Positions 1-8,032 of a stretch of 54,795 bases of DNA are shown here, in pieces. The stretch lies in NCBI GenBank assembly GCA_021776235.1, contig JAJFGG010000083.1:1-54795 (forward strand), given 5' to 3'. Within the stretch, counting starts at the first letter, position 1. Each line of letters starts with the position of its first letter. This DNA is from Alphaproteobacteria bacterium (GTDB lineage Bacteria > Pseudomonadota > Alphaproteobacteria > GCA-2731375). Made by a program: the position numbers and the translations under genes. The notes under the pieces were generated by a model. The model saw only the letters and a list, made by a program, of their open reading frames with translations, did no database searches and was not told where the DNA came from.

Positions 1-799
1 GGGCGCGTTTTTCGATAAAGGCGCGCACCGCTTCTTTGTGATCTTCGGTCTCGGCGGCTCGGACCAGACGGTCCGCTTCCCAGTCCAGACAGGTCTTAAA
101 GTCGGCCTGGGTCGCCCGGTTGATGTTCTGCTTCATATAGCGGATGGCCAACGGCGGGCCGTTCGCGATCTGGGTCGCCAGCTCTTTGGTCCGCGCCTGC
201 AATTCGTCGTCGGCGACGACCTCGTTCAAAAGGCCGAGCGCCAACGCCTCCTCCGCCTGCACGCGGCGGCCCGTGAAGTAGATCTCTTTCGCCCTGGCCG
301 GGCCGACGATCTGGGTCAGTTGCCACGAGCCGCCATAGTCGCCCGACAGCCCTACTGCCCCAAAGCCCGGGGCGTAAAAGGCACTGGTCCCGCCGATCCG
401 GATATCGCAGGCCAGCGCGATGGACATGCCCGCCCCCGCCGCCGCGCCGGGCAGGGCGGCGATGGTCGGTTTGGGCAGCTCAAACAGACGCAACGTCAGG
501 GTCTGCTGGCGGCGCTGCAGCTCGCGGATCTTTTCGTCCAGGGAACGTTCGACTGCTTTGCCGCCGCTGCCCATGCCCTTGACGTCGCCACCGGCGCAAA
601 AGGCCGTGCCGACGCCGGTGATTACGATCACCCGGACATCAGGGTCAGCCTCCAACAGCAGCAGAATTTCGCGCAGCGCCGGGGTGACGATGTCTCCCAA
701 CGCGTTGCGTTTGTCCGGGCGGTTGAAGGACACGGTCGCGACATGGTCCTCGACCACGCATAAAAGCTGCCCGGTCCCGGTATCGACCGCCCGGGCCAT
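1..799 (-). CDS. Crotonase-fold enoyl-CoA hydratase/isomerase, PaaG-like, C-terminus cut by window edge
   Basis: Reading the minus strand from the ATG at 797-799 gives an uninterrupted 266-codon frame that runs off the left edge. Crotonase proteins are about 260-270 residues, so only the last few are missing. The oxyanion-hole loops are visible as FCAGGDVKGM and PGAAAGAGMSIALACD. The two glutamates of classical enoyl-CoA hydratase are replaced (M in the AGAGM loop, G in APGFGAVG). An aspartate sits in GLSGDYGGSW where PaaG-type ring-epoxide isomerases carry their catalytic Asp (GLVPDCGG in the family). I infer a PaaG-like acyl-CoA isomerase rather than a hydratase; the substrate is unknown. 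Its ATG overlaps the TGA of the upstream GST gene (TGATG), so the two are translationally coupled. Confidence 0.9.
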   Translation of the reverse strand, partial: MARAVDTGTGQLLCVVEDHVATVSFNRPDKRNALGDIVTPALREILLLLEADPDVRVIVITGVGTAFCAGGDVKGMGSGGKAVERSLDEKIRELQRRQQTLTLRLFELPKPTIAALPGAAAGAGMSIALACDIRIGGTSAFYAPGFGAVGLSGDYGGSWQLTQIVGPARAKEIYFTGRRVQAEEALALGLLNEVVADDELQARTKELATQIANGPPLAIRYMKQNINRATQADFKTCLDWEADRLVRAAETEDHKEAVRAFIEKRA

Positions 800-1401
800 C
801 AGGCTGCTTCCGCCGCCTTGAACGCCGCCCGGGCTTCAAGCCGGTCTGCATAGGCGGAGAGGTTCGGACAATTGCTGAAATTGGCGCCAAGGCGCCGGGA
901 CATGATTATGGCGTGACCGGTGATGGTATCGGCGATGGTAAAATCACCGGCGAGGAATTCGCGCCCCTCCATATGCGCCTCTGCCGCGCCGAGGGTCCGG
1001 TTCAGCAGTTTTAGCGACCGCGCCGCGAGTTCTTCATTGCGGCGCTCGGGCGGCAGCAGGACCGTTTCAACCACATAGTTGTTGATCGGGGGCATGATCA
1101 TGCCCTCGCCATAGTGCAGCCACTGCAGATACATGGCAAAATTAGGGGCGTCCAGGCCGACGGTGAGCCCGGGTGCGTATTTGGCGCCCAGATACTGGGC
1201 GATCGCCGTGCTTTCCGAGATTGTGATGTCGCCGTCGACCAGCGTCGGCACCCGCCCGTTCGGGTTGACCTTGGCGTAGTCCGGGCCGCGCATTTCTTTC
1301 TGGCCGAGCGTGAAGCGCTCCAGCTCATAGCTCTGACCAATTTCCTCCAGCAGCCAGACCGTGCGGACCGCACGGGATGCGGGGGCGAAATATACTTTCA
1401 T
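799..1401 (-). CDS. Glutathione S-transferase
   Basis: A 200-residue cytosolic GST. The N-terminal thioredoxin-like domain (about 1-75) begins MKVYFAPASRAVRTVWLLEE and carries NPNGRVPTLVDGD followed by the glutathione-contacting ES motif in ISESTAIAQYLG. The all-alpha C-terminal domain holds the family motif region GDFTIADTITGHAI. Start chosen at 1401 because AGGAAACACAG precedes that ATG; a longer frame upstream has no support. It is first in an overlapping pair with the PaaG-like crotonase and divergent from an HxlR regulator, a plausible controller. GSTs of this kind conjugate or isomerise electrophilic substrates with glutathione; the actual substrate is not readable from sequence. Confidence 0.92.
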   Translation of the reverse strand: MKVYFAPASRAVRTVWLLEEIGQSYELERFTLGQKEMRGPDYAKVNPNGRVPTLVDGDITISESTAIAQYLGAKYAPGLTVGLDAPNFAMYLQWLHYGEGMIMPPINNYVVETVLLPPERRNEELAARSLKLLNRTLGAAEAHMEGREFLAGDFTIADTITGHAIIMSRRLGANFSNCPNLSAYADRLEARAAFKAAEAA

Positions 1402-1462
1402 CTGTGTTTCCTCATTCAGGCCGGATCGGGGGACACCCGAGCCATGCGTTGGCAATCAAGCG

Positions 1463-1514
1463 TTGACAGGAGGTAACTTCATATTTAGAAGTAAGTCAAT
1501 TCAGAATTTGAAGT
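1463..1514. promoter_or_regulatory. Divergent promoter/operator region for GST and hxlR-nmo
   Basis: The 121-bp gap between the divergent genes contains TTGACA at 1463-1468, with a weak -10 candidate TAGAAG 17 bp downstream. A perfect inverted repeat ACTTC-N7-GAAGT lies at 1476-1492, and a further TGAAGT lies at 1509-1514 just before the regulator start. Placement over the promoter fits an HxlR autoregulatory operator. Binding is inferred from position and symmetry only. Confidence 0.4.
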
Positions 1515-1522
1515 GAGGGCTC

Positions 1523-2002
1523 ATGAGCCGCGCCGACCTGTCGTCACAGACCTGCACCATCGCCCGTGCTGTCGCGCTTGTGGGCGACGAATGGACCTTC
1601 ATGATCCTGCGCGAAATGTTTCTGGGTCATCGCCGTTTCGATGATTTCCTGCGCCAGACCGGCATGTCCTCTCACCTCCTCTCCCAGCGTCTGAAGAAGC
1701 TGGTGGCGGAGGGGGTGATCTGCCGCGAGGCTTATTCGGAACGCCCGCCGCGCCATGAATACCGCCTGACTGCCATGGGGCGTGGGCTTTGGCCGGTCGT
1801 CATTGCCATGAAGCAATGGGGCGACCGCTGGCTGGGCGGCGGCGAGACCCCGGTTGAGATCGTGCACAAAGGCTGCGGCCGGGTCAGCCAACCCCGAATG
1901 ACCTGCCCGGAGTGTGGCGAGCCGATGGCTGCCCACGACGCCGCGCCCCGCCTATCGGAAACCTTCGACAAAGAGCGCCAAGCCGCGAGGAGACAACCAT
2001 GA
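1523..2002 (+). CDS. HxlR-family winged-helix transcriptional regulator
   Basis: 159 residues. The HxlR domain occupies about 8-105: cysteine in QTCTIARAVALVGDEWTF, the RFDDFLRQTGMSSHLLSQRL recognition region, and the wing around RPPRHEYRLTAMGRGL. A C-terminal tail contains CGRV and CPECGEP, a CxxC zinc-ribbon-like end common in this family. The conserved N-terminal Cys is the residue through which several HxlR proteins sense electrophiles or aldehydes, so a thiol-reactive signal is plausible but inferred. Its TGA overlaps the ATG of the nitronate monooxygenase gene by ATGA, so the two form one operon, divergent from the GST/crotonase operon. Confidence 0.93.
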   Translation: MSRADLSSQTCTIARAVALVGDEWTFMILREMFLGHRRFDDFLRQTGMSSHLLSQRLKKLVAEGVICREAYSERPPRHEYRLTAMGRGLWPVVIAMKQWGDRWLGGGETPVEIVHKGCGRVSQPRMTCPECGEPMAAHDAAPRLSETFDKERQAARRQP

Positions 2003-2994
2003 AAACACGCATCACAGAACTTTTTGGCATCGAGCACCCGATCATTCAGGGCGGCATGCACTACGTCGGCTTCGCCGAGTTGGCCGCCGCCGTCTCGAAC
2101 GCGGGCGGCCTGGGTACGATCACCGGGCTGACGCAGAAATCGCCCGCCGATCTCGCCAATGAGATCGCCAAATGCAATGACCTGACCGACAAGCCCTTTG
2201 CGGTGAACCTGACATTCCTGCCGACGGTCAACGCGCCCGACTATCCGGGTTACGTCAAGGCGATTATCGAGGGCGGTGTGAAGGTGGTCGAGACGGCGGG
2301 CCGCAACCCGGTTCAGGTCATGCCCTATCTGAAAGACGCGGGCATCAAGGTCATCCATAAATGCACCTCGGTCCGCCATTCGCTGAAGGCGCAGGAGATC
2401 GGCTGTGATGCGGTTTCGGTCGATGGCTTCGAATGCGGCGGCCATCCGGGCGAAGACGACATTCCGAATATGATCCTTTTGCCCCGGGCCGCGGATGAGC
2501 TTGAGATCCCGTTCGTCTCTTCAGGCGGTCAGGCGGATGCACGCTCGTTGGTGGCATCGCTCGCCATGGGCGCCGACGGCATGAACATGGGCACCCGCTT
2601 CATGGCCACCAAGGAGGCGCCGATCCATCAGAACGTCAAGGACGCCATCGTCGCGGCCTCGGAGCTCGACACCCGCCTGATCATGCGCCCGCTCCGCAAT
2701 ACCGAGCGCGTGCTGATGAACGAAGCAGTTGCCCGCGTTCTGGCGGTGGAGACAGAAAAGGGTGCCGATATCAAGTTCGAGGACATTCTTGAAGATGTTG
2801 CGGGCGTCTATCCGAAGGTAATGCTCGACGGCGAGATGGATGTAGGCGTTTGGTCCTGCGGCATGGTGGCAGGCCTGATCGACGACATTCCCACCTGCAA
2901 AGAGCTGATCGACCGCATCATGTCGGAGGCCGATGCGATCGTCCGCTCCAGGCTTGAAGGCATGCTCGCCGGTTCCGTCGCCGCAGCTGCTTGA
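1999..2994 (+). CDS. Nitronate monooxygenase (2-nitropropane dioxygenase family)
   Basis: 331 residues, FMN-binding TIM barrel. Start at 1999 is set by GAGGAGACAACC before the ATG and by the family N-terminus ITELFGIEHPIIQGGM. The phosphate/active-site region VDGFECGGHPGEDDI carries the catalytic His of nitronate monooxygenases, followed by IPFVSSGGQADARSL and the FMN-phosphate loop GADGMNMGTRFMAT. The family oxidises alkyl nitronates (for example propionate 3-nitronate) to carbonyl compounds and nitrite. FabK-type enoyl-ACP reductases share the fold but usually differ around the His motif. Translationally coupled to the HxlR regulator upstream, which suggests induction by a toxic nitro compound. 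Confidence 0.9.
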   Translation: MKTRITELFGIEHPIIQGGMHYVGFAELAAAVSNAGGLGTITGLTQKSPADLANEIAKCNDLTDKPFAVNLTFLPTVNAPDYPGYVKAIIEGGVKVVETAGRNPVQVMPYLKDAGIKVIHKCTSVRHSLKAQEIGCDAVSVDGFECGGHPGEDDIPNMILLPRAADELEIPFVSSGGQADARSLVASLAMGADGMNMGTRFMATKEAPIHQNVKDAIVAASELDTRLIMRPLRNTERVLMNEAVARVLAVETEKGADIKFEDILEDVAGVYPKVMLDGEMDVGVWSCGMVAGLIDDIPTCKELIDRIMSEADAIVRSRLEGMLAGSVAAAA

Positions 2995-3276
2995 GTGCGG
3001 GGCGAAGGAACACCAGAGCCTGCGCTTCGAGACCGCGTGTGGGGCGGCCGCGGTTTCCCCGGCACCTCGTACAACAAGCCGGCCGCTGCGCCCTCGCTTC
3101 CGCCTAGCCGTCCTATTGATACCAAATTGGTACTGGCCGCAGGCTTCAGCTGCTGTGAATTGCCGCTGTGATTTGCGGTTTTGATAGGCCGCTTGTGACC
3201 CCGGCGGTTCGACATTTCCGAGCTCACTGGCTAGAGTAATCCGTTGCGGATTTCTACTGTCCGGGGAACAGCATCA

Positions 3277-6200
3277 ATGGCGCAATGTCCTGTATGCGAG
3301 TCTGAGGTGAATTCGGTAGACAGGTATTGCAGTTCCTGTGCTGCACCTCTGAATACAAACAACCAGGATGAAACGGACGGCGCTACTGCCAAGCATGCAG
3401 CGGCGGGCGAGTCCTTTCCAGAAAACCCGGTAGGGACCATCGCCAGAGCCGAACGCAGACAGGTGACGGCATTGTTTGCCGATGTGGTTGACAGCACCCT
3501 GCTTGCCGAGAAGATCGGTGAAGAAGCCTTCTTCAGCTTTATGCAAGTCGTTGTCCCCGAGATGACCCGTGCTGTCCAAGAGCATGGCGGAACCGTCGAA
3601 AAGCTTATGGGTGACGGCGTCATGGCGATTTTTGGCGCACCATTGACCGTGGAAGATGCGCCGCTCAACGCCTGCCGCGCCGGTCTCGATATTCTGGCGC
3701 GGGTAAGGGCAACCGGTGACAGGCTGGAAGCCGAGCATGGCCAACGGCCTCAGATACGCATCGGCATCAATACGGGGCACGCCGTGGTCGGTAACCTGGG
3801 AACCGAGCTGCAGCAAGAAGTCACCGCGTTGGGGGATTCCATAAATCTTGCGGCACGGATCGAAAGCTTGGCCGAACCCGATAGCACGGTAATTGGCGAG
3901 GCGACATATCTGCTGGTCAAGGACTATGTCGAAGCCGAATTTGCCGGGGAGTACGCAGTCAGAGGCAAGAGCGATGGGCAACGAATTTGGCGGCTAAACG
4001 CCGTCAGGTCCGGAGTCCGTCGCTTCGATGCTTCCAAGCGGCACGGACTAACCACTTTGGTGGGCCGGCGTAGCGAACTCGATAGGATGCTGGCGATCCT
4101 GCAGTCCATTACGGCCGGGGAAGCGCACGTCATAGACATCGTCGGCGATGCTGGATTGGGCAAGACACGGCTCGTGCATGAATTCCAGACCCAGGTCCCT
4201 GCTGACGCTGTTTTGTGGCTACAGGGCAACTGCGCGATCAACGGAAGAACGACGCCGTTCCTGCCCTTTATCGAAGTCGTGCGATCTTCATTCGGCATTG
4301 CAGAAGATGCAGGTGAGGCGGCAATTGAGCGCCGGTTGCGCCGCGGCCTTGAGGTTCTTGGGCTGGACGCGGACGCGGGCGTGCCGTATTTGCTCAACCT
4401 TCTTGGTCTTGCCGTCACGGGCAGCGAATTCAGTAAGGAGCATGCGGAAATCGCCGGCATCCGCACGCGGGATTTGCTGTACAGCCTGCTCATGGAGCGG
4501 GCCAAGGTCACGCCGGTGATCCTTTACATCGACGATCTACATTGGCTCGATAGCGCCTCGGAAAGTTTGTTGGTCCGCATTCTCAAGGGAGCAAAAAGTC
4601 TGCCTTTGCTTTTCCTGTTCACCTACCGGCCCGAATACACGCCACCTTGGACCGATGTGAAGGCGCTCACCACATTGGAATTGTCACCTCTATCCGACAA
4701 TTCGACGGTCGAGCTGTTGTGCCATCGCCTGGGCGTCGACGACTTGCCGGAAGAACTCACCCGTCTGGTCACGAAAAAGGCCGAAGGTAATCCGCTCTTT
4801 GCCGAAGAAATTATCAACTTTCTGGCGGAACGTGGTGAAATTGAAAGCAGTGAAAACAGAGACCCAGCTGCACAGCCTGATCTCAGCCTACCGGTATCGC
4901 TGGAAAACCTTCTCATGGCGCGTGTCGACAGGCTGGATGTTGAACCAAAGAGATTGTTGCAGGCAGCCTCGGTGATCGGGCGAAATTTTAACTTTGAAGT
5001 CGCCGGAGAGGTTGCCGGGCTTGATGGCAATGCCGCTGCTTGCGTGGCCGAACTCCAACGGTCGGAGCTGGTGCGGGAAGATGCAGTGTCGGGCGACCAT
5101 CTCTTCAAACACGCCCTTATACAGGATGCCGTCTATGACTCGCTGTTGGGCGAACAGCGCGAAGCGCTGCACGAACGCGCGGCAACGGCGTTGGAACGGC
5201 GCTACAGCGGCCGTCTAGGTGAAATAACCGATACGTTGGCACATCATTATGGGCAGACGCCCCGGACCGAGAAGGCAGTCGTGTATATGGCCCAAGCCGG
5301 AGAAAAGAGTCTTCGGGTCTATTCCCTGGACGAGGCCGATTTACGCCTGCGCCAAGTGGTCGAATTGATCGAGAAGGTGCCCGGCTGCGCCGACGATGCT
5401 TTTTTGGCCGACGTGTTGCTCAACCTCGCGCGGGTTCAGTATTTCCGGGCTGACATGTTCGCCCTTATCAAACTTTTGCAGCCGCACCTTTCCAAGGTGG
5501 AGGCACTCGGCGACCCAAGGCGCCTGGGCAGATTTCTCTTTGAAATGGGCTATGCCCACGTGTTCAGCGGCAACCATGGCACCGGCTTTCCGTTGCTGGA
5601 ACGCGCCATGGCAATCGGCGAGGAAACCGGCGATGAACTTACCGTTGGTTACGCCACACTCGGATTGATGTGGGGCTATGCCTACTGGGAGGAGACGGGC
5701 GCATCTTCGTCCGCCCGAATAGAACACTTGTCGGCAAGGACTGAAGACATTGGCCGGAAGTTCAATGACAACTGGCTGGCAGCAAAGGCGATCGTCTGCC
5801 TCTCCGTGGTGAATACTCTTGGCGGGCGGCCCGACAAGGCCCGCAAACACGCACTACGGCTGATCGAATTTGGCCGCGATACCAATGATCCCAGGGCGCG
5901 CGCAATGGCGCTGTGGGCGCTGGCAATTTTGGATGTAACCCATTTTGCTTTCGAAGACGCCGTGACAAGCGGCATGGAAGGCAGCCAACAAGCGTTAAGT
6001 GTCGTCGATCGCAGCCTCTCGGAAATGTCCATGGCCGCCGGGCAGATAATGCTGGGACAAACCAGTTTAGGCAGGACGCAATTCTTTGCCCTCGATGAGC
6101 TGTTTCTCGTGCGTGGCATGTTTCTCCCGCTGGTCGGGCTGGGCATATATGGTGGCGTAGCCAAGGTTCTGGACGGGGAAATGGCCGCAGGCGTTGGATG

Positions 6201-6597
6201 GATCGAACAATACATGGAAAGGTTCCAGACCTGGGGGTCGCAGGTAGGCATCGCGCTCGGGCACCTCGTATTGGGTGAAATTTATACCAGAATCGCATTG
6301 GGGCAGGATCGGCCGTCAATCAGCGTCATGCTGGCGAATGTCCCATTTCTCATCCGTACACTGCCGCGGGCCACTGCCTTGGCGCGGCGCCATCTGCAAA
6401 ATGGCCTGACCTTTTTCAGGCAGGCGGATATTCCGAGTTTCGCAGCCTGGGCGCTCTATGATCTGGCTCTTCTGGAGCGAAAGAAAGGACGGGAAGAAAA
6501 AGCGTCGGAATTATTCGCTGAAGCCAGACACAAGGCACAATCCGTCGAGGCCGTTGGGCTGATTGAAATGATAGATGCCGCAACGTATCCGGGCTAA
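3277..6597 (+). CDS. Zinc-ribbon adenylate cyclase with AAA-type ATPase and TPR region
   Basis: 1106 residues. Order: an N-terminal zinc ribbon with C4xxC7 and C18xxC21; a class III cyclase domain at about 58-215; an AAA/ORC-type ATPase domain at about 258-550; and a long helical, TPR-like C-terminal region to the end. Cyclase residues look intact: metal aspartates D69 (FADVVDST) and D113 (MGDGVM), adenine-specifying K109 and D187 (LGDSINLAAR), and transition-state N190 and R194. Walker A is GDAGLGKTRL and Walker B VILYIDDLHW. Start at 3277 is preceded by GGGGAA and gives a sensible zinc-ribbon N-terminus. The build resembles STAND-type signalling cyclases, in which the TPR/ATPase part senses a ligand and gates cAMP synthesis; the ligand is unknown. 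It stands alone between unrelated units. Confidence 0.9.
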   Translation: MAQCPVCESEVNSVDRYCSSCAAPLNTNNQDETDGATAKHAAAGESFPENPVGTIARAERRQVTALFADVVDSTLLAEKIGEEAFFSFMQVVVPEMTRAVQEHGGTVEKLMGDGVMAIFGAPLTVEDAPLNACRAGLDILARVRATGDRLEAEHGQRPQIRIGINTGHAVVGNLGTELQQEVTALGDSINLAARIESLAEPDSTVIGEATYLLVKDYVEAEFAGEYAVRGKSDGQRIWRLNAVRSGVRRFDASKRHGLTTLVGRRSELDRMLAILQSITAGEAHVIDIVGDAGLGKTRLVHEFQTQVPADAVLWLQGNCAINGRTTPFLPFIEVVRSSFGIAEDAGEAAIERRLRRGLEVLGLDADAGVPYLLNLLGLAVTGSEFSKEHAEIAGIRTRDLLYSLLMERAKVTPVILYIDDLHWLDSASESLLVRILKGAKSLPLLFLFTYRPEYTPPWTDVKALTTLELSPLSDNSTVELLCHRLGVDDLPEELTRLVTKKAEGNPLFAEEIINFLAERGEIESSENRDPAAQPDLSLPVSLENLLMARVDRLDVEPKRLLQAASVIGRNFNFEVAGEVAGLDGNAAACVAELQRSELVREDAVSGDHLFKHALIQDAVYDSLLGEQREALHERAATALERRYSGRLGEITDTLAHHYGQTPRTEKAVVYMAQAGEKSLRVYSLDEADLRLRQVVELIEKVPGCADDAFLADVLLNLARVQYFRADMFALIKLLQPHLSKVEALGDPRRLGRFLFEMGYAHVFSGNHGTGFPLLERAMAIGEETGDELTVGYATLGLMWGYAYWEETGASSSARIEHLSARTEDIGRKFNDNWLAAKAIVCLSVVNTLGGRPDKARKHALRLIEFGRDTNDPRARAMALWALAILDVTHFAFEDAVTSGMEGSQQALSVVDRSLSEMSMAAGQIMLGQTSLGRTQFFALDELFLVRGMFLPLVGLGIYGGVAKVLDGEMAAGVGWIEQYMERFQTWGSQVGIALGHLVLGEIYTRIALGQDRPSISVMLANVPFLIRTLPRATALARRHLQNGLTFFRQADIPSFAAWALYDLALLERKKGREEKASELFAEARHKAQSVEAVGLIEMIDAATYPG

Positions 6598-6684
6598 GCT
6601 GCCGGTACGGCTGTGGCATGAATGGCGCGTGCCTGGTTATTCACCTTGCTACCCGAATTGCTACCGTCTTTTTTGGGCCGCCGT

Positions 6685-7491
6685 TCAAGATCTTATTGCT
6701 GTGGTTGCCAACTTCAACAGCCTGTCGGTTTCGTCCTCAATTCCTTCGGCCAGACGGGCGGCAGCGATGACGGGCAGCCAGGCCTGAACTTCGGGCCGCG
6801 AAATTTCGCTGCCCTGCAAATAATGTGCTTGGTAGCGGCGGCTGAAAAACCGTTGGAACAGCGAAATTGCCAACCGCGTCAGCGCGCCCGCGTCCGCCGG
6901 CGTGCCGATCGCCAACAACAACAGCGTGCGCGCGACGTCGGCAGCCGCCTCTCCGGAACGGGCGGTCATCCAATCGATCACCAGCGTCCCCCTTTTGCTG
7001 AGTATGATATTGTCGGGGTGAAAATCGCCATGGCAAACCACCTGGCGACCCTCGGGCAGGCGGCGCAGGCGGTCGATCAACTGGTCTTTCTGCGCTGTGC
7101 TTAATCCTGGGGCATTTTCAATTTGTTCCGCCAGAGAGTCGCGATAAGGGATAAGTCCCGGGACTTCGAATTGATGCAGCTGTCTATGCAGGCCGGCAAA
7201 TTGGCGGATCAGGCCTGGCAGTTCATGGGGATGCCGCACGCACCGTGCCAGCATGGTTTCACCTTCCAGCCTTTCATAGACGGTGCCGAGACGATCATCG
7301 ATTCTGACAAGCCCGAAAAAAGCCGGCGCCGGCAGTCCTGCCTTCGCAATCAGCTCGGAAGCCCGCGCTTCGGTTTGTATCGCGGCATGGGGAAAATCCG
7401 GCTGGAATAGCTTCACCACACGGTCATCGCCAAGAGCGAAGACTTCCGCCGTTCGCCCGACCCCGATCCTGGGCCCAAGATCCGGCGTCAC
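6685..7491 (-). CDS. Aminoglycoside phosphotransferase-family small-molecule kinase
   Basis: 268 residues with the APH kinase fold. ATP-site residues lie in VGRTAEVFALGDDRVVKLF (K27 the likely ATP lysine). The catalytic loop is H154GDFHPDNII (catalytic D156, N161) and the metal-binding DFG-like element is IDWMTARSG (D173). The APH family phosphorylates hydroxyls on antibiotics, choline or sugars; the substrate here cannot be assigned. Its ATG overlaps the end of the upstream HxlR gene by ATGA, so regulator and kinase are made from one message. The divergent neighbour is a MATE exporter, a pairing that suggests detoxification by modification plus efflux (inference). Confidence 0.88.
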   Translation of the reverse strand: MTPDLGPRIGVGRTAEVFALGDDRVVKLFQPDFPHAAIQTEARASELIAKAGLPAPAFFGLVRIDDRLGTVYERLEGETMLARCVRHPHELPGLIRQFAGLHRQLHQFEVPGLIPYRDSLAEQIENAPGLSTAQKDQLIDRLRRLPEGRQVVCHGDFHPDNIILSKRGTLVIDWMTARSGEAAADVARTLLLLAIGTPADAGALTRLAISLFQRFFSRRYQAHYLQGSEISRPEVQAWLPVIAAARLAEGIEDETDRLLKLATTAIRS

Positions 7492-7937
7492 CGTGACCGG
7501 GCGACCCGTTCGACGGAAATTTTCTCGGGATTGACTTCCTGGCCATCCTCCAACCGGCAGAACCGCACGCCCACCGCCTTGCCGCTATGGGTTTCGGTGA
7601 TTTCCACCCGGCTGCCCTCGGCATCGCCGCGCCAGCTTTGGCCCCATTCGGCCAGGGCCAGGATAGCCGGGCGCAAGGCCATGCATTTCGGCGTCGGCCA
7701 ATAGGCGTGCCGGCGCGAGCCGGGCATTTGCCGCCTGATCAGCAGACCGTCGGTGACCAATTGTTTCAGGCGCCGGGTTAAAAGGTTGCGGGATACACCA
7801 AGCCGTTTCTGCAGCTCCTCGAAGCGCCGTACGCCCGATAGCACATCGCGGATCAACAGGACGGTCCATTGATCACCAACAATCGACAGTGCGAAGGCGA
7901 TGGGACAGTCCTGACGGTGATAATTGCGCGTCGTCAT
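7488..7937 (-). CDS. HxlR-family transcriptional regulator
   Basis: 149 residues. The N-terminus carries the conserved cysteine in YHRQDCPIAFALSIVGDQWT. The helix-turn-helix runs RRFEELQKRLGVSRNLLTRR with the wing in SRRHAYWPTPKCMALRP. It begins at the CAT at 7935-7937, immediately beside an AT-rich divergent promoter region carrying three GTTCA/TGAAC boxes, and ends inside the start codon of the phosphotransferase. Local autoregulation and control of the divergent MATE gene are the simplest reading. It resembles the other HxlR gene in this window but lacks the C-terminal CxxC tail. Confidence 0.92.
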   Translation of the reverse strand: MTTRNYHRQDCPIAFALSIVGDQWTVLLIRDVLSGVRRFEELQKRLGVSRNLLTRRLKQLVTDGLLIRRQMPGSRRHAYWPTPKCMALRPAILALAEWGQSWRGDAEGSRVEITETHSGKAVGVRFCRLEDGQEVNPEKISVERVARSR

Positions 7938-7956
7938 ATGGTATTTATAACATAAG

Positions 7957-7997
7957 TTGACTTTTTGAACTAATTAAAATAGGTTCATTTAGTGAAC
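7957..7997. promoter_or_regulatory. Divergent operator with GTTCA/TGAAC repeats between hxlR and MATE gene
   Basis: The 95-bp gap is markedly AT-rich compared with its surroundings. TGAAC occurs at 7966-7970, GTTCA at 7983-7987 and TGAAC at 7993-7997. The last two form a palindrome GTTCA-N5-TGAAC, and the first two form an everted pair. TTGACT at 7957-7962 is a possible -35 element towards the MATE gene, and TATAAAT on the opposite strand (7943-7949) may be a -10 towards hxlR. Promoter calls are tentative; the repeat symmetry is seen directly. Confidence 0.5.
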
Positions 7998-8032
7998 TTT
8001 TTGGATTCAACCAGCCAATAGGACCATGCCCG

